A stretch of 64,000 nucleotides of DNA from PFJX01 sp964466195 (lineage in GTDB: Bacteria > Pseudomonadota > Gammaproteobacteria > Burkholderiales > Thiobacillaceae). The notes below the pieces were generated by a model. It was not told the origin of the DNA. It searched no databases and worked only from the letters and a program-made list of their open reading frames with translations. Shown in pieces: positions 44,161-53,246 of the stretch (its first letter is position 1; each line of letters opens with the position of its first letter). The stretch spans positions 62,001 through 126,000 of the forward strand of contig CAYXMQ010000006.1 of NCBI GenBank assembly GCA_964466195.1, in the 5' to 3' direction. A program made the position numbers and the translations under genes.

Positions 44161-45666
44161 TTTCAGGAACAACGCATACGCTGGATTGCGCGTTTCATTC
44201 CAGTAGCGATAGCCCAGGCCATCGAGGAAGGATTGGAACTCGTCCTGTTGCTCCGGCAATACCTGGATGCCGATCAGCACGCGGCCGTAATCCGCACCGT
44301 GGTTGCGGTAGTGAAACAGACTGATATTCCAGGCGTGGCTCATGCTGTTGAGAAACCGCATCAGCGCACCAGGACGCTCCGGGAATTCAAAGCGATACAG
44401 CACTTCGTTCTCCGCTTGCGGCGCACGCCCGCCGACCAGATGCCGAATGTGCAGTTTGGCCATTTCGTTATCGGACAAATCCAGCACCGCCAAGCCCTGC
44501 TCGGCCAAGGCGGCCAGCAACTTGTCCAGTTCGCTGCGGTCGGGCACCTGCACGCCGACGAAAATGTGCGCCACGTTGGCATCGGCGAAGCGATAGTTGA
44601 ATTCGGTAATGGCGCGTGCGCCCAACAGCGAGCAGAACGCCTTGAAGCTGCCCGGCTTTTCAGGGATCGTCACCGCCAGGACGGCCTCGCGCTTCTCGCC
44701 GAGTTCCGCCCGCTCGGCGACGAAACGCAGGCGATCGAAATTCATGTTCGCGCCGCTGGCGATGGCCACCAGATGCTTGTCCTTGGCCTGCTCGCGTTCC
44801 GCCCAGACCTTGATGCCGGCGACGCCAAGCGCACCGGCCGGTTCGAGGATTGAGCGCGTGTCTTCGAAGACATCCTTGATCGCAGCGCAGATGGCGTCGT
44901 TGCTGACCCGGATGATTTCATCCACATAGAGTTGGCATAAGCGAAAGGTTTCTTCGCCGACCCGCTTCACCGCCACGCCATCGGCGAAGATGCCGACCTG
45001 CGGCAAGGTGATGCGCTCCTTCTTGCATAGACTGCGCGCCATCGCATCGGCATCTTCCGGCTCCACGCCGATGATCCTGATTTCCGGCCGCAAGCGCTTG
45101 ATATAGGCGCCGATGCCGGCGATCAGGCCGCCGCCACCGACCGGCACGAAGATGGCGTCGATCGGCGCGCGCGCCTGGCGCAGCAGTTCCATGCCGATGG
45201 TGCCCTGGCCGGCGATCACTTCCGGATCGTCGTACGGATGCACGAATACCTTGCCCTCCGCTGCGGAAATTTCCATGCCGCGCTGGTAGGCGTCATCGTA
45301 GGAATCGCCATGCAACACCACCTTGGCGCCGCGTTTGGCGACGGCATCCACCTTGATGCCTGGCGTGGTCGCCGGCATCACGATGACCGCCTCGCAGCCC
45401 AGCACCTGCGCCGCCAGGGCGACCCCCTGGGCATGGTTGCCGGCGCTGGCCGCCACCACGCCGCGATCGAGCTGGGCGCGCGTCAGGCCGGCCATCTTGT
45501 TGTAGGCGCCGCGCAATTTGAAGGAGAACACCGGCTGCATGTCCTCGCGCTTGAGCAAGACGGTATTGCCCAGCCGTCGCGAAAGATTGGTCGCCATGTC
45601 CAGCGGAGATTCGATCGCCACGTCGTAAACACGGGCGAGAAGGATGCGCTCCAGATAATCGGTCAT
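44158..45666 (-). CDS. ilvA: Threonine ammonia-lyase, biosynthetic
   Basis: PLP enzyme converting threonine to 2-oxobutanoate for isoleucine synthesis. The 502-residue product has the PLP lysine in FSFKLRGAYNK, the phosphate-binding GGGGLIAGIG, and two C-terminal ACT-like domains for isoleucine/valine control. ATG 45666 gives MTDYLERILLARVYDVA, the family start. It is divergent from rpiA. Confidence 0.97.
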   Translation of the reverse strand: MTDYLERILLARVYDVAIESPLDMATNLSRRLGNTVLLKREDMQPVFSFKLRGAYNKMAGLTRAQLDRGVVAASAGNHAQGVALAAQVLGCEAVIVMPATTPGIKVDAVAKRGAKVVLHGDSYDDAYQRGMEISAAEGKVFVHPYDDPEVIAGQGTIGMELLRQARAPIDAIFVPVGGGGLIAGIGAYIKRLRPEIRIIGVEPEDADAMARSLCKKERITLPQVGIFADGVAVKRVGEETFRLCQLYVDEIIRVSNDAICAAIKDVFEDTRSILEPAGALGVAGIKVWAEREQAKDKHLVAIASGANMNFDRLRFVAERAELGEKREAVLAVTIPEKPGSFKAFCSLLGARAITEFNYRFADANVAHIFVGVQVPDRSELDKLLAALAEQGLAVLDLSDNEMAKLHIRHLVGGRAPQAENEVLYRFEFPERPGALMRFLNSMSHAWNISLFHYRNHGADYGRVLIGIQVLPEQQDEFQSFLDGLGYRYWNETRNPAYALFLK

Positions 45667-45706
45667 ACGGCTGGCTGTGGTTGAGGTGGAGGGATGCACA
45701 TGAAGT

Positions 45707-45735
45707 TTGATGGGGCCGGAAAAGCTCGCTATTCT
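45707..45735 (+). promoter_or_regulatory. Possible sigma-70 promoter for rpiA
   Basis: TTGATG (45707-45712), a 17-base spacer and TATTCT (45730-45735) lie 56 bases before the rpiA ATG. The match is moderate. Confidence 0.4.
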
Positions 45736-45790
45736 CAGGCCTATCGAGCGAACTTCAAACACACAACTTCAAACCACTGAGAAACGCATC

Positions 45791-46450
45791 ATGATGACCC
45801 AAGACGAAATGAAACAAGCCACCGCGCGCGCCGCGATCGAATATGTGCCGGCCGGCATCATCGGCGTCGGCACCGGTTCCACCGCCAATTTTTTCATTGA
45901 TGCCCTGGCCGATGTCAAAGGCCGCATCGATGCAGCCGTCGCGTCGTCCGTCGCCACCGCCGAACGTCTGAAGAAGGTCGGCATCCGCGTGATCGATCTG
46001 AATGAAGCCGGCGAGATGGAAGTCTATGTCGATGGCGCCGACGAAATCACCCGCCACATGGCCATGATCAAAGGCGGCGGCGGCGCGCTGACGCGGGAAA
46101 AAATCGTCGCGGCCTGCGCGAAAAAATTCATCTGCATCATCGACCAGAGCAAGCTGGTCGATGTGATGGGCAAATTCCCGCTGCCCGTGGAAGTCATCCC
46201 GATGGCGCGTTCCTACGTCGCCCGTCAGCTGGTCAAGATGGGCGGCAACCCGGTGCTGCGCAGCGGCTTCACCACCGATAACGGCAACGTCATCCTGGAT
46301 GTGCATGGTATGAACATACTCGACCCGGTAGCGATGGAAAGCGAGATCAATCAGATCGTCGGCGTGGTCACCGTCGGCTTGTTCGCGCGGCGCGGCGCCG
46401 ACGTCTGCCTGATGGGCACCCAAGACGGCGTGCAGACCTTCAAACGCTGA
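45791..46450 (+). CDS. rpiA: Ribose-5-phosphate isomerase A
   Basis: Interconverts ribose-5-phosphate and ribulose-5-phosphate. The 219-residue product has VGTGSTANFFID, DGADEI and KGGGGALTREKIVA, the RpiA active-site motifs. A second ATG is the next codon, so the start is uncertain by one residue. Confidence 0.97.
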   Translation: MMTQDEMKQATARAAIEYVPAGIIGVGTGSTANFFIDALADVKGRIDAAVASSVATAERLKKVGIRVIDLNEAGEMEVYVDGADEITRHMAMIKGGGGALTREKIVAACAKKFICIIDQSKLVDVMGKFPLPVEVIPMARSYVARQLVKMGGNPVLRSGFTTDNGNVILDVHGMNILDPVAMESEINQIVGVVTVGLFARRGADVCLMGTQDGVQTFKR

Positions 46451-46473
46451 ATACCAGGCTGCGGCAGACGCTC

Positions 46474-46665
46474 TCAGCCAGCCTGGTCTCGATCGTCTGC
46501 CAGTTCGTCATGTTCTGACGGCACCTTGTAACGCTCATTCCCCCAGGCGCCCAAGTCGATCATTTTGCAGCGCTGGCTGCAAAAAGGACGAAAAGCGTTT
46601 TCCGGCCGCCATGCGACGACCGCGCCGCACGTCGGGCAGACGACCTTGGTAAATTTCTCAGCCAT
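46474..46665 (-). CDS. yacG: DNA gyrase inhibitor YacG (zinc protein)
   Basis: Small zinc-binding protein that inhibits DNA gyrase. The 63-residue product has four zinc cysteines, C10, C13, C29 and C33 (CPTC and CSQRC), and the family WGNERY motif. It follows the erpA terminator and converges on rpiA. Confidence 0.93.
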   Translation of the reverse strand: MAEKFTKVVCPTCGAVVAWRPENAFRPFCSQRCKMIDLGAWGNERYKVPSEHDELADDRDQAG

Positions 46666-46682
46666 TGCGATTCCAAACTGAC

Positions 46683-46709
46683 AAATAAAAAGGGCGGCTT
46701 GCGCCGCCC
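46683..46709 (-). terminator. Intrinsic terminator after erpA
   Basis: A 7-bp GC stem (46692-46698 with 46703-46709), four-base loop, and a minus-strand TTTTTATTT tail. It lies 18 bases past the erpA stop and just upstream of yacG. Confidence 0.88.
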
Positions 46710-46727
46710 AGCGGAACTGAACCGGAT

Positions 46728-47075
46728 TCAGGCCGAGAAAGAAGAACCGCAACCGCAGGTCGACGTAGCTGTCGGATTCTTGATCACGAACTGTGCGCCT
46801 TCCAGGCCTTCGGTGTAGTCAACCTCCGCGCCCATCATGTACTGCATGCTCATCGGATCGACCAGCAACGTAACGCCGTTCTTTTCCATGACCATGTCAT
46901 CTTCGTTGGTGACTTCATCGAAGGTGAAACCGTACTGGAAACCGGAACAGCCGCCGCCGGTGACGAAAACGCGCAGTTTCAACTCGGGATTGCCTTCTTC
47001 TTCGATCAGCGCCCTGACCTTGTTGGCGGCGCTGTCGGTAAAGTTAAAGGGGCTCATTTCGGTAGCGGCATTCAT
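46728..47075 (-). CDS. erpA: Iron-sulfur cluster insertion protein ErpA
   Basis: A-type carrier that delivers Fe-S clusters to apoproteins. The 115-residue product has the three cluster cysteines C43 (GGCSGFQYGF) and C107/C109 (CGCGSSF). The order argC-erpA is common in betaproteobacteria. The A-type carrier complements the Fe-S scaffold ApbC at 42648. Confidence 0.94.
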   Translation of the reverse strand: MNAATEMSPFNFTDSAANKVRALIEEEGNPELKLRVFVTGGGCSGFQYGFTFDEVTNEDDMVMEKNGVTLLVDPMSMQYMMGAEVDYTEGLEGAQFVIKNPTATSTCGCGSSFSA

Positions 47076-47172
47076 AAGGTATTCCTTTCAATTCAAATCG
47101 GTATGCGGAGCATTATTGGCGTCGGAGCGGTCACCGTCAACCACGCCGTAGGTGGGGGTTCGCTGCAAAAAA

Positions 47173-48213
47173 TCAAGGCATTACGGGAATCTGGGCTAGC
47201 GCCCTGTTTTCCGGCAGGTCGAACAGGATATTCATGTTCTGAACCGCCTGGCCGGCAGCGCCTTTGACCAGATTGTCGATCACCGACAGAACCACGACGA
47301 CATTGTTGCCACCCTCGCCGCCTTGCGGGCGATGCACGGCGATGCGGCACAGGTTGGAAGCGCGCACTGAACGCGTTTCCGGGTGCGACTTGGCCGGCAA
47401 CACATCGACAAAGAATTCATCGGCATAGCGCGCCTCGAACAGCGCCTGCAAGTCGACATCCTTGTTCAGCCTGGCGTACAGCGTGGCGTGGATGCCGCGA
47501 ATCAACGGCGTCAGATGCGGCACAAAGGTCAAGCCGACGTCCTGTCCGACCATGCGCGCGAGGCCTTGGCGAATTTCCGGCCAGTGCCGATGGCCGGGTA
47601 CGGCATAGGCCTTGAAGTTATCGGAAGCCTCGGCAAACAATGCGCCGATTTCGGCCTTGCGCCCGGCGCCGGAAACTCCGGACTTGCAGTCGGCGACCAT
47701 CCAGCCGGTATCGATCACGCCGGCTTCCAGCAAAGGCAGAAAACCCAGTTGCACGGCCGTCGGATAGCAACCTGGATTCGCGATCAGGCGCGCACCCTTG
47801 ATCTTGTCACGGTTGATCTCCGGCAGGCCGTACACCGCCTCAGCCACCAGATCCGGACAGGCATGCTCCATGCCATACCATTTGGACCATTCGGCGATGT
47901 CCTGAATACGGAAATCGGCAGCCAGATCGATGACTTTCACGCCGGCATCAAGCAGCTCCCGCGTCTGCTGCATCGCGACGCCGTTGGGCGTGGCGAAAAA
48001 CACCACGTCACACGACTTCAACGGCGCGTCTTCCGGCGTGGAAAACGCCAGCGATACGCGGCCGCGCAACGAAGGAAACATCTCCGCCACCGGCATGCCC
48101 GCCTCTTTGCGCGAGGTGATGGCGGTCAATTCCACATCGGGATGCTGAGCGAGAAGCCTGAGAAGTTCGACGCCGGTGTAGCCCGTGCCGCCGACAATGC
48201 CTGCCTTGATCAT
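47173..48213 (-). CDS. argC: N-acetyl-gamma-glutamyl-phosphate reductase
   Basis: Third enzyme of arginine synthesis, NADPH dependent. The 346-residue product has GIVGGTGYTGVELLRLL, the catalytic cysteine C149 in ANPGCYPTA and the HRHWPEI histidine motif. AAGGAG precedes ATG 48213. It follows rpsI after a terminator. Confidence 0.97.
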   Translation of the reverse strand: MIKAGIVGGTGYTGVELLRLLAQHPDVELTAITSRKEAGMPVAEMFPSLRGRVSLAFSTPEDAPLKSCDVVFFATPNGVAMQQTRELLDAGVKVIDLAADFRIQDIAEWSKWYGMEHACPDLVAEAVYGLPEINRDKIKGARLIANPGCYPTAVQLGFLPLLEAGVIDTGWMVADCKSGVSGAGRKAEIGALFAEASDNFKAYAVPGHRHWPEIRQGLARMVGQDVGLTFVPHLTPLIRGIHATLYARLNKDVDLQALFEARYADEFFVDVLPAKSHPETRSVRASNLCRIAVHRPQGGEGGNNVVVVLSVIDNLVKGAAGQAVQNMNILFDLPENRALAQIPVMP

Positions 48214-48242
48214 GAAATTTCTCCTTGAAGGATGCTCTGTAG

Positions 48243-48273
48243 AAAACAAAAAGCCGCCTGAATAGGCGGCTTT
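48243..48273 (-). terminator. Intrinsic terminator after rpsI
   Basis: A 10-bp stem (48250-48259 with 48264-48273) with a GAAT/ATTC loop is followed on the minus strand by TTTTTGTTTT. It separates rpsI from argC. Confidence 0.92.
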
Positions 48274-48293
48274 CTGAACACCAGAACCATAAA

Positions 48294-48686
48294 TCAGCGC
48301 TTGGAGAACTGCTTGCGCCGACGGGCCTTGTGGAAACCGACTTTCTTACGTTCAACTTCACGTGCGTCACGAGTGACGAAGCCGGCTTTCTTCAAAGCGC
48401 CTTTGAGTTCGGCATCGTATTCAATCAATGCACGCGTAATGCCGTGGCGAACTGCGCCGGCCTGACCGGTTTCGCCGCCGCCATTGACGTTTACCATGAT
48501 GTCGAAACTGGCGGAACGCTCGGTCAGCACCAAAGGCTGACGCACGATCATGCGACCGGTTTCACGCGAGAAATACTGGTCAACCGGCTTGCCGTTGACG
48601 ACGATGTTGCCGGAACCCGCTTTGACAAACACACGGGCCACAGAACTTTTGCGACGGCCGGTGCCGTAGTAGTAATCACCAATCAT
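48294..48686 (-). CDS. rpsI: 30S ribosomal protein S9
   Basis: Small-subunit protein near the P site. The 130-residue product contains TGRRKSSVARV, GRMIVRQPL and the basic C-terminal ARRRKQFSKR tail that contacts tRNA. It follows rplM after 11 bases, as in most bacteria. Confidence 0.98.
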   Translation of the reverse strand: MIGDYYYGTGRRKSSVARVFVKAGSGNIVVNGKPVDQYFSRETGRMIVRQPLVLTERSASFDIMVNVNGGGETGQAGAVRHGITRALIEYDAELKGALKKAGFVTRDAREVERKKVGFHKARRRKQFSKR

Positions 48687-48697
48687 GGTCGGGTTCC

Positions 48698-49126
48698 TCA
48701 GATTTCCAGAATTTTCGGTTGCTGCGCAGCGTGCGGATGTTCGCCACCGGCATAAACCTTGAGTTTCTTGATCATGGCGTAGCCCAGAGGACCTTTGGGC
48801 AGCATGCCCTTGACTGCTTTCTCAAGCGCACGACCGGGGAAACGGTCCTGCATGCTGGAGAAATTGGTCTCCTTGATGCCGCCAGGGTAGCCGGTATGGC
48901 GGTAATACGTCTTGTCTTCCGCCTTGTTGCCGGTTACACGCAGCTTGTCGACGTTGACCACGACGATATAGTCGCCGGTATCCACATGGGGGGTAAAGAT
49001 GGCCTTGTGCTTGCCACGCAAGCGGCGGGCGATCTCGGAGGCCATACGGCCCAGCACTTTGTCGGTGCCGTCCACCAGATACCAGCCGTGCTGGACCTCG
49101 TGGGGCTTGGCGGAGAAGGTTTTCAT
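48698..49126 (-). CDS. rplM: 50S ribosomal protein L13
   Basis: Early-assembly large-subunit protein. The 142-residue product starts MKTFSAKPHEVQHGWYLVDG and has LGRMASEIARRLRGKHK and YRHTGYPGG. The ATG at 49126 fits the family; an upstream in-frame start was rejected. Confidence 0.98.
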   Translation of the reverse strand: MKTFSAKPHEVQHGWYLVDGTDKVLGRMASEIARRLRGKHKAIFTPHVDTGDYIVVVNVDKLRVTGNKAEDKTYYRHTGYPGGIKETNFSSMQDRFPGRALEKAVKGMLPKGPLGYAMIKKLKVYAGGEHPHAAQQPKILEI

Positions 49127-49163
49127 GTTGCGATCCAAAAGGGGGACTACAGAAAAGCCGCGG

Positions 49164-49192
49164 ATTTTATGGGGCTAACCCAGCGCTGTCAA
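49164..49192 (-). promoter_or_regulatory. Strong sigma-70 promoter of rplM-rpsI
   Basis: TTGACA (minus strand, 49192-49187), an exact 17-base spacer and TAAAAT (49169-49164). Transcription would start near 49157, about 30 bases before the rplM ATG. Confidence 0.85.
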
Positions 49193-49280
49193 ACGCACTT
49201 TCACTCCCGTCGCCCCGCCTGGACAGTACACGCTGAATAGCGGGAAGGTCCGCCAGTCGGAAAAACGCGATAATCCGCGC

Positions 49281-50030
49281 ATGTCGACATCCTGGCTGCT
49301 GACCAACTTTATCGCGGGATTGCTGTTGCCGCCGACTTCGCTGCTGATCCCGGGTCTGATCGGCCTCGGCCTGCTCAAGCGTCGACTCGCGCTGGGACGA
49401 GGTCTGATCGCATTCAGCCTGGTTTCGATCGGGTTGTTGTCCACCCCGATCATCGCCAACTTTCTGCTCGACAGCCTGAAACCGCCGCCCGTCGCCTTCA
49501 CCGGCAAGGAAGCGGATGCCATCGTCATTCTCGGCGGCGGCAGCATTCACAATTCCGTCGAGTACGGCGGCGATACATTGGGGCGTTTCACGCTGGAACG
49601 CGTCCGCTACGGCGCCTGGCTCGCGAAAGAATTGAACAAACCCGTTCTGGTCACGGCCGGCGCCCCGGAAGGCGGCCTTGCCGAGAGCGAGATGATGCGC
49701 GCCAGCCTGAAACAGGAATTCGCCGTCAAGGACGTGCGCTGGGTGGAAAACCAGTCCAACAACACACGCGAGAACGCGCGTTTCTCGGCGCGCTTGCTGA
49801 AACAAGCCGGCGTCGAGCGCATCTACCTGGTTACCCATGCCTGGCATCTGGCTCGCGCCGTGCCGGAATTCGAAATGCTGGGCTTACACGTCATTCCCGC
49901 CGGCACAGGGTATTCATTGCCCGCTGCCGGCAAGCCGCTCGATTTCGTACCGAATGCGAGTGCGCTGCACACCAGCTGGTTGGCCGCTCACGAATGGATC
50001 GGCCTGCTTTGGTACCGTATCCGCAACTGA
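49281..50030 (+). CDS. YdcF/ElyC-family membrane protein (DUF218)
   Basis: The 249-residue product has two N-terminal hydrophobic segments, then a DUF218 domain with DAIVILGGG, SNNTRENARFSARLL and VTHAWHLARAV. ElyC is linked to envelope polysaccharide and peptidoglycan assembly in E. coli; function here is inferred by family only. Confidence 0.85.
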   Translation: MSTSWLLTNFIAGLLLPPTSLLIPGLIGLGLLKRRLALGRGLIAFSLVSIGLLSTPIIANFLLDSLKPPPVAFTGKEADAIVILGGGSIHNSVEYGGDTLGRFTLERVRYGAWLAKELNKPVLVTAGAPEGGLAESEMMRASLKQEFAVKDVRWVENQSNNTRENARFSARLLKQAGVERIYLVTHAWHLARAVPEFEMLGLHVIPAGTGYSLPAAGKPLDFVPNASALHTSWLAAHEWIGLLWYRIRN

Positions 50031-50048
50031 ACGATTGGAGAAAGCACA

Positions 50049-50480
50049 ATGAAATCGCGCGTCAAATGGGTTGAGAACGTCTGCTTCATGGCCGAATCGG
50101 AAAGCGGCCACGCCATGATCATGGACGGCTCGCCGGACATCGGCGGCCGCAACATGGGACCGCGGCCGATGGAAATGCTGCTGATGGGCGCCGGCGGCTG
50201 CACCTCGGTGGACGTGGTCATGATCCTGAAAAAAAGCCGCCAGGACGTCATCGGCTGCGAGGTGGAAGTCAGCGCCGAGCGGGCGAACGAGCACCCCAAG
50301 GTATTCACCAAGATCCACATGCACTTCACCGTGCGCGGCCGCAATCTGAAACCCGAAATCGTCGATCGGGCGATCAAATTGTCCGCCGAGAAATACTGTT
50401 CGGCCAGCATCATCCTGGGCAAGACCGCCGAGATGACGCACGACTTCGAAATCATTGAAGAGCCGCCTGCTGCGGTCTGA
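50049..50480 (+). CDS. OsmC-family protein
   Basis: The 143-residue product has the two peroxidase-type cysteines C51 (GAGGCTSVD) and C117 (SAEKYCSAS) of the OsmC/Ohr superfamily. It is closest in pattern to the YhfA subgroup, whose substrate is not settled. It follows the YdcF gene after 18 bases with GGAG upstream. Confidence 0.9.
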   Translation: MKSRVKWVENVCFMAESESGHAMIMDGSPDIGGRNMGPRPMEMLLMGAGGCTSVDVVMILKKSRQDVIGCEVEVSAERANEHPKVFTKIHMHFTVRGRNLKPEIVDRAIKLSAEKYCSASIILGKTAEMTHDFEIIEEPPAAV

Positions 50481-50650
50481 GCCGCCGCCGATACCCGGCC
50501 AGCGCGCGTCCAGCGGGCGCGGCTCTCCGGCCGCAGCCTTGCCGCTAGAAGCCGGCGAGAGCGCGCGCCGACCAGGAAGCCCCCCAATGCCGTCGCAGGC
50601 TGGGGCGGCGGCCCGTTCCCGGCTGGCGACAGGCGGTCAGGCCCGAACGC

Positions 50651-51001
50651 TTATCCGGCGGCGTCCAGCCACTCCTGCGCCATCGACGGGTCATCGAAAA
50701 CGCGCAGTTCGGCATCGACAAACAATCGGTTCAACCAGGATATCCAGACCATCCATTCATCGGAGGTCACCACGGCGATCTTGCGAAAATCGTAGCGATG
50801 CTCGCGCGCAAAGCGTATCTCCTCCCAGACCACATCCAGCGTGTAGCTCACCATATCGCGCAAATCCAGCAACAGGTTCACGCCGCCCTCGAACTCGATG
50901 TTATGTACGACGTGCTGCTCGAAATCCTTGTAATCCGTCAGGGTGAATTCGCCCATGACTGAGGCAGAGATCAAGTTATCGCGACTATTGATGGCAATCA
51001 T
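50651..51001 (-). CDS. STAS/SpoIIAA-like protein
   Basis: The 116-residue product resembles the PF11964 SpoIIAA-like (STAS/SEC14) family, with VNLLLDLRDMVSYTLDVVWEE and a C-terminal EAQEWLDAA-like helix. Its function is unknown. It overlaps the EamA gene by 4 bases (ATGA), so the two are likely co-translated. Confidence 0.72.
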   Translation of the reverse strand: MIAINSRDNLISASVMGEFTLTDYKDFEQHVVHNIEFEGGVNLLLDLRDMVSYTLDVVWEEIRFAREHRYDFRKIAVVTSDEWMVWISWLNRLFVDAELRVFDDPSMAQEWLDAAG

Positions 51002-51867
51002 ATTGCGGCCCTTTCGTTAAGCCGTGCCGCCAGCACGCCGGCCAGCACAGTGATGCAAATACCCGCCCAAGCCATTATCGGCATTTCTACATTGAAGATT
51101 AGGACATCCAGAATACTTGCGTAGACCACGGTACTGTACGCAAAACTCGCCACTACCACCGTCTGGCCGGTGCGGTAGGCGCGCGTCATCGCGAGTTGGC
51201 CGAGGGTGGCGAACACCCCGAGCGCCAGCAGCACGCCGGCCTGATCCAGCGTAGCGACGCCATGCCAGCCGCGATCGACGCTGGCCAACGCGCCGGCGCC
51301 GATCGCACAGACCAGCGCAAACCAGAACACCGTGCGCCATTCCGGCTCGTGCAAACGCCCCAGCTTGCGGACATGGATATACGCAAACGCCGCCATGACG
51401 CCGGAAAACAGACCAACCAGACCGGCAACCAGATCGCCGGCCGGGGTTTGCCAAGGCCGCAGCAACAGCAACACGCCGACGAAACCCGCCGCCACGGTCG
51501 CATACTGCGCAGGGCGCGGACGTTCGCCCAGCTGCCACGGCATCAACAAAGCCAGAAACAAGGGCGAGGTGTAGTTCAGCGTCATCGCCACCGACAACGG
51601 CAGCCGCGCCAGCGCATAGAAAAACGTCGCCAGCGCCAGCAAACCGACCAGGCCGCGGCGTATCTGCAAGCCGGTATGCGGGCCGAAAATCTGCAATCCG
51701 CCGCGCCAGCCCTGGTGTAACGCGATGCCGCCCAACATCAGAAACAAGCCGACCAATGATCGATAGAACACCATCTCATGGCTGGAAAACCATGCCACGC
51801 CGAACTTGACGAATACCCCCATCAACGCGAAACACGCGCCGGCAAGCAGCATCCAGGCCGAGCCCAC
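50998..51867 (-). CDS. EamA-family (DMT superfamily) transporter
   Basis: About 289 residues with ten predicted helices in two EamA repeats, including FALMGVFVKFGV and NYTSPLFLALLMPW. The substrate is unknown. The start is uncertain: TTG 51873 overlaps the rmuC stop, GTG 51867 is next, and ATG 51852 is the first ATG. The long upstream Gly/Ala frame overlaps rmuC and is not credible. Confidence 0.85.
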   Translation of the reverse strand: MGSAWMLLAGACFALMGVFVKFGVAWFSSHEMVFYRSLVGLFLMLGGIALHQGWRGGLQIFGPHTGLQIRRGLVGLLALATFFYALARLPLSVAMTLNYTSPLFLALLMPWQLGERPRPAQYATVAAGFVGVLLLLRPWQTPAGDLVAGLVGLFSGVMAAFAYIHVRKLGRLHEPEWRTVFWFALVCAIGAGALASVDRGWHGVATLDQAGVLLALGVFATLGQLAMTRAYRTGQTVVVASFAYSTVVYASILDVLIFNVEMPIMAWAGICITVLAGVLAARLNERAAI

Positions 51868-51869
51868 GT

Positions 51870-53144
51870 TCAATGCTCGCGGGGCGGCGGCGGGGCCAGT
51901 TCCGGCGCCTGCACCTGGCGCGCCGCCAGATCCACCAGCCAACCCGCCGGCAGCGACTTGCCCTCCGGCGCCACCTGCAACTCCTCGAACTTGCGCGCCG
52001 TCACCAGCACGCGCGTTTCCAGCGAGCCGGTGGCGTCGTTATAGGCTTTCACCGCCTGGCCCAGATTCTTGCCGACACTATTCCAGTGCTCACCCAGCTT
52101 GGACAAACGCTCATACAGCAGCGCCCCGAGCTGGCTGACCTGGCGCGCGTTCTCGGCCAACGCTTCCTGACGCCAGCCGTAATACACCGCCTTCAGCAAG
52201 GCCAGCAGCGTGGTCGGCGTCGCCAGAATGACCTTCTGCGCGCTGGCGTATTCGATCAACTCCGGGTCTTGCTGCAACGCCGCGCTGAAAAACGACTCGC
52301 CGGGCAGAAACATCACGACAAACTCCGGCGACGATTCGAACTGATCCCAATACTGCTTTCCCGCCAACTGCTGAATATGCGTGCGCACGTGCTGCACGAA
52401 GCGCGCCAGTGCGCGGCCGCGAACGTCTTCGTGCGCCGCCTCCACCGCTTCGAGATAGGCTGCGACCGGCGCTTTCGAATCGAGCACGACGGTCTTGCCG
52501 CCGGGCAGACGCACCAGCATGTCCGGTCGACGGCCGTCGCCGCTGGTTGCCTGCTCGAAAAAATCGCAGTGCTCCAGCATGCCGGCCATTTCCACCACCC
52601 GCTTCAGCTGCACCTCGCCCCAGCGGCCGCGCACTTCGGGCCGCCGCAATGCCGTGACCAGACGGCCGGTTTCCTGGCGCAGTTCCTGCTGTGCGCCGAA
52701 CAGGCTTCTGACCTGCTCGCTGAGCTGGCCGTAGCTCTCGGCGCGCGCCTTTTCCAGCGCCTGGGTCTGTCCGGCCAGCTTGGCCAGTTCCTCGCTCAAC
52801 GGCTGCACCAGGCCTGCCACCGCCAGCTGCCGCGCGGCCAGATCCCCCTTCGCAGACTCCTGAAACAGCGCCAGATTCTGCGTCGCCAGATCGAGAAACG
52901 CCTGGTTGTTGCGCGCCAGCGCCTGCGCCGACAGCGCATTGAATGCGTCGGCCAGCTGCTTCTCCGCCGCCGCCATCAGTTGCCGCCGCTCGTCGCCGCT
53001 GCGACGCTCCTGCTCCAGTTGCGCGTTCAGGCCCGCCGTCTGCTCGCGCAGCCGCGCCGCCTCCGCCAGCCAACGGCCGCGCTGCCATAACAACACCAAC
53101 ATCCCGACCGCCAAACCGGCGAGCGCCGCCCACAGGATTTCCAT
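51870..53144 (-). CDS. rmuC: DNA recombination protein RmuC
   Basis: Limits inversion at short inverted repeats in E. coli. The 424-residue product has an N-terminal membrane helix, a long coiled coil (residues 30-150), and the nuclease-like core with GRWGEVQLKRVVEMAGM and LDSKAPVAAYLEA. GGAGGATGGC precedes ATG 53144; an ATG four codons upstream is possible. Confidence 0.93.
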   Translation of the reverse strand: MEILWAALAGLAVGMLVLLWQRGRWLAEAARLREQTAGLNAQLEQERRSGDERRQLMAAAEKQLADAFNALSAQALARNNQAFLDLATQNLALFQESAKGDLAARQLAVAGLVQPLSEELAKLAGQTQALEKARAESYGQLSEQVRSLFGAQQELRQETGRLVTALRRPEVRGRWGEVQLKRVVEMAGMLEHCDFFEQATSGDGRRPDMLVRLPGGKTVVLDSKAPVAAYLEAVEAAHEDVRGRALARFVQHVRTHIQQLAGKQYWDQFESSPEFVVMFLPGESFFSAALQQDPELIEYASAQKVILATPTTLLALLKAVYYGWRQEALAENARQVSQLGALLYERLSKLGEHWNSVGKNLGQAVKAYNDATGSLETRVLVTARKFEELQVAPEGKSLPAGWLVDLAARQVQAPELAPPPPREH

Positions 53145-53246
53145 GCCATCCTCCATCAGTCGGCGCGATGATAACCGCCCTGTTTGCCGGCCCGAGCCGG
53201 AGATGCAAAGAGCGCCGGGTTGAACTGGCCGGCATCCTCAGTCACG

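Noticed and set aside
46453..46487. 8-9 bp inverted repeat after rpiA as a terminator
   Set aside because: The loop is long, there is no T tract, and it overlaps the end of yacG.
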